In this document: positions 8,729-16,379 of the stretch, in pieces
Layout: the number at the start of each line of letters is the position of its first letter
Numbering within the stretch: the stretch's first letter is position 1
Assembly (NCBI GenBank): GCA_041753575.1
Contig: JBGSUA010000128.1
Span: forward strand, 41,467 to 105,466
Direction of reading: 5' to 3'
DNA length: 64,000 nt
Origin: CG2-30-51-40 sp041753575
GTDB lineage: Bacteria; Desulfobacterota; DSM-4660; Desulfatiglandales; Desulfatiglandaceae
The notes under the pieces: model-generated
The model's database searches: none
Seen by the model: only the letters and a program-made list of their open reading frames with translations
Told to the model about the DNA's origin: nothing
Made by a program: the position numbers and the translations under genes

Positions 8729-9484
8729 CTATACACAATAATCCTCCGGCTCAAGAATTGCAAAGGCCCGCTTGGCTTCCTCGACAAATCTTCTCACCTT
8801 CCCGAAATCCTTTCTGAATCTTACAGGGCTTCCCGCGCCATCCGCTTCATTTGTAAGGGTGCAGCTATCAACCCCCTGAGGTTTTATCTCCAATATTGCT
8901 TCATAGACATTGTCCGGAGACAGCCCGCCTGCCAGAATGACCGGGATCGAGCTCCGTCTTACAAGCTCACCGGCCATTTTTCTGTCTGCCTGTTTGCCGG
9001 TAATGCCTATAAAGCCGTCAACAGGTTCTTTCCCAATCCATGTATCTATGAGAAAGATGCTGCTTACGGCTTCGAGAGATCCAGCAAGCTCAAGAGAAGG
9101 GAAACCCCGCGCAAGGCCCTCGGCAGGCACCGGTATAGTTCGCATTATGCCGACATCAGGAAATCTATTTCGCAGGATTTGATCCCTTTCAATAATTCCT
9201 GAAAGAGAGATAGGCCTGCCTGATGGGTCAGTTAGAATTTCACAAAGATGAAGATAGTCGGGTCTGTAATAATCCTCTACCCTGAGAAGCATCTCTAAGT
9301 CCCCGAAAAGTGGGATAAGCGAACTCTTCGCGCCACGCTTCCGGCACAGATCAATGACACCCTTAAGGCCGGGGCTTCGCCATTCATTACGAGAAAGAAG
9401 GACGCTTCCGACATGATGAACCCCAAGTCCTATACACCGCTCAGCCTCCCTCGGGGACTGTATTTCATAAACCTGGACAATCAT
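8729..9484 (-). CDS. TrpF-like (phosphoribosylanthranilate isomerase-like) TIM barrel without catalytic Cys
   Basis: 251 residues. The C-terminal half matches the PRAI fold, including the phosphate-binding turn VILAGGLSPDNVYEAI and the following GVDSCTLTN. The N-terminus, however, reads MIVQVYEIQSP where TrpF has the KICG motif, so the general-acid Cys is missing. No other trp gene is nearby. It begins directly after the DUF2889 stop (TAA then ATG). It is probably a paralogue with another sugar-phosphate or phosphate substrate; isomerase activity on PRA is unlikely. Confidence 0.7.
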   Translation of the reverse strand: MIVQVYEIQSPREAERCIGLGVHHVGSVLLSRNEWRSPGLKGVIDLCRKRGAKSSLIPLFGDLEMLLRVEDYYRPDYLHLCEILTDPSGRPISLSGIIERDQILRNRFPDVGIMRTIPVPAEGLARGFPSLELAGSLEAVSSIFLIDTWIGKEPVDGFIGITGKQADRKMAGELVRRSSIPVILAGGLSPDNVYEAILEIKPQGVDSCTLTNEADGAGSPVRFRKDFGKVRRFVEEAKRAFAILEPEDYCV

Positions 9485-10060
9485 TTATTTTTTTTTGTTG
9501 ATCCTCTCGATGGTAGCTTCTATCTCTTTTACAAGGGTGCCGCCTTCTCGCCAGAGGGTGCAACTGTTTTTCAACTGCCTGAGCGCCGGGAACTCCTCAA
9601 GGGATTTTGGTATCTCCGGGGGGACCCTCGATGCGGATGTCCAGAATCCATGCAGGGCCGCGGGGGCCATGGCCACTATGAGATAGGTGAGGTGGGTGCA
9701 TCCCTTCACACCTCCGAGCCTTCTTCTCACCTTCTCGGTAAAACCCGCCACTATCGAAATACCGATAATCCTTTCCACTGAACTCAGTGTTATACCGCAC
9801 TGCCCATGCGGAATATTGACCATCTCTGCCTCAGCATCCAGTATGGTAAGGGGCCAGCCTCCAAGCCTCAGGATGACCCCGAGACGATGCACTACCCCGG
9901 GAGATCTCTTTTCCCCATCCCAGCGATATCCGTCTATCAATCTATTGTCAGTAAGCCAGCCCTCCACGATTACCTCTTTCTCCCCAAAGGGATAGGTCTT
10001 TATCTCTACCTTTCTTTCGTGGACAGGCGCTTCAATTATAAGGTCCCTCAGTCTTTTCAA
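9485..10060 (-). CDS. DUF2889 family protein
   Basis: 191 residues matching DUF2889 in length and pattern: an opening basic segment (VHERKVEIKTYPF), the central VEGWLTDNRLIDGYRW, then GVVHRLGVILRLGGWPLTILDAEAEM split over two strands, and a conserved Cys in KGCTHL. The family function is not known; members occur in proteobacterial catabolic or respiratory clusters. It sits between the beta-CASP nuclease (12-base gap) and the TrpF-like gene, on one presumed transcript. Confidence 0.75.
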   Translation of the reverse strand: MKRLRDLIIEAPVHERKVEIKTYPFGEKEVIVEGWLTDNRLIDGYRWDGEKRSPGVVHRLGVILRLGGWPLTILDAEAEMVNIPHGQCGITLSSVERIIGISIVAGFTEKVRRRLGGVKGCTHLTYLIVAMAPAALHGFWTSASRVPPEIPKSLEEFPALRQLKNSCTLWREGGTLVKEIEATIERINKKK

Positions 10061-10072
10061 ATCAAAAACACC

Positions 10073-11680
10073 TCACAAAAGTCCCTTGAGTGACTCAAGG
10101 TCTTGTTTAATATATTTCATTCGGTCCAGTTCCTCTCCTCCAGGCCTTCGGCCTTCAGGCGCAGACTTGATCTTCTTTCTCAGATCCTTTATCTCATTTT
10201 CCAGGTCGAGCATCGCGTTGAGGACATCGGTTGCATAGTCAGGCTCTGCTTCCTCCTTCGGCTCCTCATAAGTAACTTCCCTGGGTTTAAGAATCAGCCT
10301 TTCCTTCCATCTTGGGATATGTACTGAAAGATGGAAACGTTCCTCGATCTTCTTTGCCAGCGCCTCGCTTGCCGTAGCCTCACCGTGAACCAGGAAGACC
10401 CGGGGGGTGGATTCAAAGTGGGATACCCAGTCGAGGAGGTCGTCCTGGTCAGCATGGGCTGAGAAACCTCCTATCGTAAAAACCTTGGAGCGCACTGCGA
10501 CCATTTCTCCAAAGTTCCTGATGTGTTTCGCGCCGTCAATGATCTTTCTTCCCGTTGTGCCTTCGGCCTGATAACCCACGAAGACGATGCTTGATCCCTC
10601 CCGCCAGAGATTATGCTTCAGGTGATGTTTGATCCGACCCGCTGTGCACATCCCATTTGCTGCTATGACAATTGCGGGACCTTTTCTTTCGTTTATTGAC
10701 ATTGACTCGCGTGTGGATAGTGTAAAGCTGAGATTAGGCATGTTGAAGGGGTCAGAGCCCTTATCAACTATGGCCTTGGCCTCCTCGTCATAGTATTTCT
10801 TGTTCTTCCTGAATATCTCTGTTGCCTTGATGGCAAGGGGACTGTCCAGATAGATGGGGATGGCGGGCAGGACACCCTGTCTGTGAAATTCTCCCAGGAC
10901 ATAAAGAATCTCCTGTGTCCTTTCAACCGCAAAGGCGGGTATCAGGGTCTTTTCTCCCTTGTCCACGCTGAATCGTATCGCCTCAAGAAGTTCTTTCTTG
11001 CTGTCCTCAAAGGAGCGGTGCCTTCTGTTTCCGTAAGTTGACTCAAGGAAAAGGTAGTCCGCATCGAATACCTGATGGGGATCCTGAACTATTAGCTGGT
11101 CTTTCTTTCCGAGATCCCCTGAGAAGACTATTTTGATGGTTGAATCCCCCTCTTCCAGCCAAAGTTCCAGTATGGATGAACCCAGGATGTGGCCGGCGTT
11201 TCTTAGCCTGGCCTTTACTCCAGGCCCCGGCGTTATTAGGAGGTCTCTTTCAATCGGAGACAAAAGCTTGAGGCTTGCCTCCGCATCCTCGGTTGTATAG
11301 AGGGGTATTACCTCGCCTCTGCCCTGCCGTCGGTTTTTCCTGGTTTCCCACTCCGCATCCATCTCCTGTATATGGGCCGAGTCCAGGAGCATGATCTGAC
11401 AAAGTTCGGCTGTGGGCGGCGAGGTTATGATCTTGCCTCTAAAGCCGTCCTTGTAAAGCTTGGGCACGCGTCCGCTGTGGTCTATGTGGGCATGGGTCAG
11501 GAAAAGGGTATCAATATTTTTAGGCTCGAATCCCCACGGCTCCAGGTTGCGTTTCTCTATAGCGCTTCCACCCTGGAAAAGGCCGCAGTCAATAAGTATA
11601 CGCTTTCCTGAGGGACTCTCGACAAGGTAGCTGGAACCAGTGACGGATCCGGCGCCTCCAAGGCATGTAACTTTAATCAT
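10073..11680 (-). CDS. Metallo-beta-lactamase/beta-CASP RNA-processing exonuclease
   Basis: 535 residues. The MBL core carries the metal motif THAHIDHSG, a further His in NAGHILGSS and Asp in FSGDLGK. The beta-CASP region follows (FLESTYGNR, IPAFAVERTQE, ANGMCTAGRIKHHL), and the terminal RMMBL-like motif is GGFSAHADQDDLLDW with HGE. This is the YSH1/CPSF-73-like archaeal/bacterial type, which acts on RNA. No KH domains are seen. The C-terminal ~70 residues are charged coiled coil. It overlaps the KamA-like gene by 8 bases. Confidence 0.9.
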   Translation of the reverse strand: MIKVTCLGGAGSVTGSSYLVESPSGKRILIDCGLFQGGSAIEKRNLEPWGFEPKNIDTLFLTHAHIDHSGRVPKLYKDGFRGKIITSPPTAELCQIMLLDSAHIQEMDAEWETRKNRRQGRGEVIPLYTTEDAEASLKLLSPIERDLLITPGPGVKARLRNAGHILGSSILELWLEEGDSTIKIVFSGDLGKKDQLIVQDPHQVFDADYLFLESTYGNRRHRSFEDSKKELLEAIRFSVDKGEKTLIPAFAVERTQEILYVLGEFHRQGVLPAIPIYLDSPLAIKATEIFRKNKKYYDEEAKAIVDKGSDPFNMPNLSFTLSTRESMSINERKGPAIVIAANGMCTAGRIKHHLKHNLWREGSSIVFVGYQAEGTTGRKIIDGAKHIRNFGEMVAVRSKVFTIGGFSAHADQDDLLDWVSHFESTPRVFLVHGEATASEALAKKIEERFHLSVHIPRWKERLILKPREVTYEEPKEEAEPDYATDVLNAMLDLENEIKDLRKKIKSAPEGRRPGGEELDRMKYIKQDLESLKGLL

Positions 11681-12764
11681 TCAAGTCTCCTTTCCCGAGA
11701 TAAAACAGAGGATAAAAATGCCTCTTTTGCTCAAATGTTCTAAGCACTAACCCATTATCTTTCTTTTCCTCAACATAATTGGGCAATAACGGGACCTTTC
11801 CCCCACCGTGAGGCAGATCCACGGCAAAGTGAGGGAGACACATCCCGGAGGTATGGCCCTGAAGCGCGTTCATTATCTCAAGCCCCCTTTCAAGCGGTGT
11901 CCAGAAATGTGATGTCCCCTTCACCAGGTCGGCCTGAAAGAGGTAATAAGGTTTTGCCCTCATCTTGAGCAGGCCTTGCATGAGGGATTTCATAACAAAA
12001 GGATCATCGTTGACTCCCTTAAGGAGCACCGTCTGGCATCCGAGCGGTATCCCCGCGTCGGCAAGCCTTGAACAGGCAGCTGCGGCCTCAAAGGTAAGCT
12101 CTCTTGGATGGTTGAAATGGGCATTTATATAAAGAGGGTGAAAGCCCTTGAGCATCTCAGCAAGCCCCGGTGTTATCCTCTGAGGCAAAGTGCACGGAAT
12201 CCTTGAGCCGATACGGATGATTTCCACATGCGGGATGGCCCTCAAATCCGTGAGTATTCGGAAAAGCTCTTTATCTGACAGGAGGAGGGGATCACCACCT
12301 GAAAGAAGGACATCCCTTATCTTTTTGTCGCTCCTGATATAGGCGAGTCCCTCCCTTATGGTTTCAGGCGTTACCACATCAGGCCTTCCCACCTTTCTCC
12401 TCCTGTTGCAGAACCGGCAATATACGGCGCAGCGGCTGGAGACAAGAAAAAGCACTCTGTCAGGATAACGATGGGTAAGGCCGGGGACAGGTGAGTGTTC
12501 TTCTTCTTCGAGGGGATCAATAAGTCCTTCATCGCTCAGCTCCCTTGAATCGGGGATACATTGCCTGAAAATGGGATCTCCGGCCTTTTCAATGAGGCTC
12601 AGGTAGTAGGAATTGACCCTCATGGGAAACCGCTCGGTCACACTATCCAGATCCCGCATTTTATCTCCGAATTTGAGCCTCAGATCTGCCGGACTGGTTA
12701 CGGCATCTCCGACCAGATGCATCCATTCCTCATCTTCCCTTTTACGAAGGGGCTTCACTTTCAA
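11673..12764 (-). CDS. KamA-family radical SAM aminomutase (lysine 2,3-aminomutase-like)
   Basis: 363 residues. The radical SAM cluster is bound by SSRCAVYCRFCNRRRKVG (CX3CX2C). The PLP-binding Lys lies in PHGGGKVPLLPNY, and SGGDPLLLSD is the SAM/PLP-contacting loop typical of KamA/EpmB. The length lies between EpmB (about 340) and catabolic KamA (about 416). Possible roles are beta-lysine formation for osmoprotection, lysine fermentation or EF-P modification. No EF-P gene or lysine-fermentation gene is adjacent, so the substrate is unsure. It is first in the minus-strand run 12764-6011. Confidence 0.85.
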   Translation of the reverse strand: MKVKPLRKREDEEWMHLVGDAVTSPADLRLKFGDKMRDLDSVTERFPMRVNSYYLSLIEKAGDPIFRQCIPDSRELSDEGLIDPLEEEEHSPVPGLTHRYPDRVLFLVSSRCAVYCRFCNRRRKVGRPDVVTPETIREGLAYIRSDKKIRDVLLSGGDPLLLSDKELFRILTDLRAIPHVEIIRIGSRIPCTLPQRITPGLAEMLKGFHPLYINAHFNHPRELTFEAAAACSRLADAGIPLGCQTVLLKGVNDDPFVMKSLMQGLLKMRAKPYYLFQADLVKGTSHFWTPLERGLEIMNALQGHTSGMCLPHFAVDLPHGGGKVPLLPNYVEEKKDNGLVLRTFEQKRHFYPLFYLGKGDLND

Positions 12765-12958
12765 TTACTCCATCTCCTGTAACTGTTCAGGCGTTCAGTC
12801 AGCATCCGCTTTCCTGTGCCCTAACCTTAAGGTATGGGGAGACCTTTTGCAAGCCGAGTATCTGATCATGGGAATGTGGCATCTCATAATCTCCTGGCGA
12901 AGATTGATCACAGGGGGGCATGGAAACTTTTTCGGCTCTGAATTCGCCCCTCTTGATT

Positions 12959-13074
12959 GGACAGGTCTTTTGAGCATGTCCGGCGGACAACCCGCCAAGA
13001 ACAGCAAACTGAGGCGCTTAAATCAGAAAAGTATTCCGGGAAACCGCGGTTGCTACGCAGATTGCGGTTTTTTC
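12959..13074 (+). other. Structured leader/small RNA candidate ending in a terminator-like hairpin
   Basis: The 363-base gap between the divergent KamA-like and ftsH genes holds a series of hairpins on the plus strand: GGACA/TGTCC (12959-12981), GGCGG/CCGCC (12982-12996), and AAACCGC/GCGGTTT (13041-13070) running into TTTC. The last resembles a rho-independent terminator with a long loop, and its left arm can also fold on itself (AACCGCGGTT). This suggests attenuation of ftsH or a short RNA. No known riboswitch was recognised. Confidence 0.35.
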
Positions 13075-13103
13075 TTGAACCTTGGCGTCATTATGCATAC
13101 ATA
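13075..13103 (+). promoter_or_regulatory. Possible ftsH promoter
   Basis: TTGAAC (13075-13080), a 17-base spacer and TACATA (13098-13103) lie directly after the terminator-like hairpin and 25 bases before the ftsH ATG. The -10 match is moderate. Confidence 0.4.
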
Positions 13104-13127
13104 TAGAGCCAGCATAAGGAGGCGCCT

Positions 13128-14942
13128 ATGGAGAAACATCACAAATTTTCCCTATGGTATGTCCTGCTGGGTGTTTGGGCGGTACTGATAGCCCAGCAGT
13201 ATATTACATCCATGCTTGCTGTAAGGGTTCTACCATACAGTGAGTTTTTGAAGCTGCTTCGGGAAAACCGTGTTACTGAAGTGGCCATAACCGCCAACAA
13301 GATTCAGGGGAAGGCCAGCACCGATACTGACGGCCTGACCAGGGGAGAGAGCTTTATGACCCTGCGGGTGGACCCTGAAATTTCTACCCTCCTTGAGCAG
13401 CACAAGGTTCAGTTTAAGGGAGAGATAGAGTCAACTTTCCTAAGAGATCTCTTCTCCTGGATCGCTCCCATGCTTGTATTTATAGGAATATGGTATCTCT
13501 TCATGAAGCGCATGGCCGGCCAGCAGCCTGGGTTTATGAGCCTCGGGAAGAACAAGGCTAAGATATACATGGAAAATGAGCTTAACGTCAGGTTTGACGA
13601 CGTGGCCGGGGTAGATGAGGCAAAACAGGAGCTTGTGGAGGTCATAGAGTTCCTGAAAGAGCCGGCGAGGTTCAGGGAACTGGGAGGAAAGATGCCCAAG
13701 GGGGTCCTCCTCATCGGCCCGCCCGGAACAGGGAAGACCCTCCTTGCAAAGGCAGTGGCAGGCGAGAGCGGGGTGCCGTTTTTCTCCATGAGCGGCTCCG
13801 AGTTCGTTGAGATGTTCGTGGGCCTGGGAGCTGCGAGGGTGCGCGATCTCTTTGTTCAGGCAAAACAGAAGGCACCCTGCATCATATTCATAGACGAACT
13901 GGACGCACTCGGGAAGGCAAGGGGTTTTGGGGCAATGGGGGGCCATGATGAACGTGAGCAGACGCTCAATCAGCTTCTCGTAGAGATGGACGGCTTTGAT
14001 CCCAGGGCCGGCGTGATCCTCATGGCCGCGACCAACCGACCTGAAATACTTGATCCTGCTCTTCTTCGGCCGGGCAGATTCGACAGAAACATCCTGGTTG
14101 ACCGTCCGGACAAGAAAGGCAGAGAGGCGATATTAAGGGTGCATCTTAAGGGAGTAACTACTGAAAGCGACTTGGATATCGAAAAGATAGCCAATATGAC
14201 CCCGGGAATGGTGGGGGCTGATCTCGCAAACGTGATAAACGAGGGAGCCCTCCTTGCGGCCCGAAGAAAGAAAAAGAAGGTTTCCATTGCCGAGTTTGAG
14301 GAGGCTGTTGAAAGGATTATAGGAGGTCTTGAGAAGAAGAACAGGGTCATAAACCGTCAGGAGCGGGAGATTGTGGCCCATCACGAACTGGGCCATGCCA
14401 TGGTTGCCCTTTCTCTTCCGGGGACAGATCCCGTTCAGAAGATCTCAATAATCCCGAGAGGGATTGCAGCCCTTGGCTACACCATGCAGGTTCCGACCGA
14501 AGACCGTTTCCTCATGAGAAAGGCTGAACTCCTGAACAAGATCGCGACCCTGCTTGGAGGCAGAGCAGCGGAGGAGCTTGTCTTTGGAGATGTGTCAACC
14601 GGCGCGCACAATGACATTGCCAAGGCGACCGACATAGCGCGCGGCATGGTCACCGAGTACGGCATGAGCGATAAACTGGGCCATGTTTATATGGCTCGTG
14701 AGAAAAGAGCTCCCTTTATGGACAATCCCTTTCAGCCAAAAGGTGAATATAGCGAGGCTACAGCCTGTCTTATAGATGATGAAGTAAGGGCTATCATCGA
14801 AGGGCAGTATAAAGTTGCCTTAGATATCCTTAAGGGTAAGAAGGAAGTGCTTACAAGGGGGGCAGTCCTTCTCCTTGAAAAAGAGAAAATTGACGGTTCG
14901 GAGCTTAAGGCCCTCCTGGATGAGGCGGAGAAGTCCTCCTGA
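13128..14942 (+). CDS. ftsH: ATP-dependent zinc metalloprotease FtsH
   Basis: 604-residue membrane-anchored AAA+ protease that degrades misfolded and regulatory membrane proteins. It has two membrane helices (~9-29 and ~109-127) flanking a small periplasmic domain, then the AAA+ module with Walker A GPPGTGKT (197-204), Walker B IIFIDELDALG, and the SRH region ATNRPEILDPALLRPGRFDR. The M41 zinc site is HHELGHAM, with the third ligand expected in the later Asp/Glu helix. The start follows AAGGAGG. Length is slightly below the E. coli protein. It stands alone, followed by repeat copy B, and may be stress-regulated through its structured leader. Confidence 0.97.
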   Translation: MEKHHKFSLWYVLLGVWAVLIAQQYITSMLAVRVLPYSEFLKLLRENRVTEVAITANKIQGKASTDTDGLTRGESFMTLRVDPEISTLLEQHKVQFKGEIESTFLRDLFSWIAPMLVFIGIWYLFMKRMAGQQPGFMSLGKNKAKIYMENELNVRFDDVAGVDEAKQELVEVIEFLKEPARFRELGGKMPKGVLLIGPPGTGKTLLAKAVAGESGVPFFSMSGSEFVEMFVGLGAARVRDLFVQAKQKAPCIIFIDELDALGKARGFGAMGGHDEREQTLNQLLVEMDGFDPRAGVILMAATNRPEILDPALLRPGRFDRNILVDRPDKKGREAILRVHLKGVTTESDLDIEKIANMTPGMVGADLANVINEGALLAARRKKKKVSIAEFEEAVERIIGGLEKKNRVINRQEREIVAHHELGHAMVALSLPGTDPVQKISIIPRGIAALGYTMQVPTEDRFLMRKAELLNKIATLLGGRAAEELVFGDVSTGAHNDIAKATDIARGMVTEYGMSDKLGHVYMAREKRAPFMDNPFQPKGEYSEATACLIDDEVRAIIEGQYKVALDILKGKKEVLTRGAVLLLEKEKIDGSELKALLDEAEKSS

Positions 14943-14989
14943 CATCCCCAGTTCATTTTGCCTGTTCCGGCCCTCCATGCCCTGGACGG

Positions 14990-15100
14990 GCACAACGAAG
15001 CATGAAAATGCCGCATGTCATTCCGGACCCGAGCCGGTATCCAGGTCGTCATTCCGGCGAAGGCCGGAACAAGGACTGGATAATGACTATCTATTATCAT
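14990..15100. repeat. Palindromic dispersed repeat, copy B
   Basis: Starts GCACAACGAAGCATGAAAAT and contains the palindrome CATTCCGGCGAAGGCCGGAA. Nearly the same sequence is found at 35557-35708, but copy B lacks that copy's GGCTCCCGGATCGAGGTCC module. It lies just after the ftsH stop and ends beside the converging peptidase gene. Confidence 0.85.
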
Positions 15101-15104
15101 AAAA

Positions 15105-16379
15105 TCATCGGCGGGCGGCGGAAGAGGCCCTCTCAGGGGTGGTTATGAGCACCTCAATGTCCATTCCCTGCATTCCTACCGGAATAATAGCGATATTGTT
15201 CTCCTTATCCATGAAAATGTCTCTTCCGGCCTTGGCCGGCTGGTAAGTGGGATGGGAAAAGCGCGGCGAACCTGGATCGGCGTCCATGATGCGCACCGTT
15301 CCGGTTCCTTCCATGACTTCCGGGTTAACCTTCAGAATCATCAGACCCGAATCGGGCATACGGTTATCATAGCCTATTGGCTGACGGTTTTCCAGCAGGT
15401 AATAAAGACTGCCCTTAAGGGGCACCTTAGCGGCAACCGGGCTTCCTCCTTTTGCCAGGGGCCTCAAAACAATCCTCCTTTCTTCACCCGGTCTTACAAC
15501 TACTACCTCTTCTTCGGTAATCCAGCCTAACCTGATCCTGGTGAAGGAAGATAATCCGGGGGGAGGCTGGTCCCTCTTTATCAAATGTGAAGACATGACA
15601 TCCCATATACCCATAAACGTAGTGCAGTCCTCCCATTTCATCCTGGAAGAAGCGTCAGCCTGACGCTCGAAGTCATAGAGTCAAGGAACCAGACGCTTAT
15701 TCGCGTAAACACCACCGAGTGCATGGAAGAAATCGTGGGCGAACATGCCGAGATGAGCGTTTTCCGCCCCTACGAAAATACCTCCGGAGAACTCCTTTCC
15801 TCCTTTTGAGCGAAGTGTCATGTAGCCTGGATTCCTTCTAACGCCCGTGAGCATCCCGGGGTTGGCGCAGTAGCAAACCATTCCATACCCCCGATCAGAA
15901 ACCGTGAATACACCCGGGACAATGAGCATATGCTGGAAGTCGGAGAAATTTATCTCGCTCTCAACTCCGGTCATCGCATCTTCTATGAGTTTCCTTACCC
16001 GATCGCGGTCAACCTTGAAGTTGTTTGAGCTCACACTGTAACTGGAAAGCGGGTCGGGCAGTGAAATCCATCCCGTCATCTTAGCCTCTATGCAGGATCG
16101 CCCGTATGACTGATCCTTTACATAATCATTGAGCCATACCACAGCCTTTGTCTTGATCTGATTAAGGTTAAGCTGAGGTGCGGCATCCGGGAACCTTACA
16201 GGGATTACCAATAGCCTGATCTTTCCAGTGGCCTGCTGCGACTGGGGGCCAAGGATATCGCTTATCTTGGGATCCGGCCGGTTTGGTGCAGGCACCATAT
16301 CACGACCGGATACATTTAACGAATCGGTCGCGCAAGAGCAAATCAGTAAAGCGACAGATATTGCTATCCATTTATTCAT
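15105..16379 (-). CDS. M6-like metalloprotease-family lipoprotein with in-frame UGA (candidate selenoprotein)
   Basis: Read through the TGA at 15681-15683 this is one 424-codon gene; without read-through it splits into 232- and 178-residue frames. It has a lipoprotein signal (LLICSCATD). The upstream part ends in AHDFFHALGGVYANKRLVP, and directly after the UGA comes LYDFERQ, then MGIWDVMSSHL and PPPGLSSFTRIRLGWI. Together these read as the M6 (immune inhibitor A) core HExxH...LYD...WDxMS...LGW, with HDFFH replacing HExxH. An 8-bp hairpin with a GGC loop lies 20 bases after the UGA, as in bacterial SECIS elements. Its ATG overlaps the molybdoenzyme stop (ATGA). A simple nonsense mutation is the alternative. 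Confidence 0.7.
15650..15668 (-). promoter_or_regulatory. SECIS-like hairpin after in-frame UGA
   Basis: On the minus strand, GAGCGTCA - GGC - TGACGCTT forms an 8-bp stem (one G-U pair) with a 3-base loop starting GG. Twenty bases separate the UGA from the loop. As I recall, bacterial SECIS elements have the loop roughly 16-37 bases downstream of UGA with a G in the first two loop positions. Confidence 0.5.
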
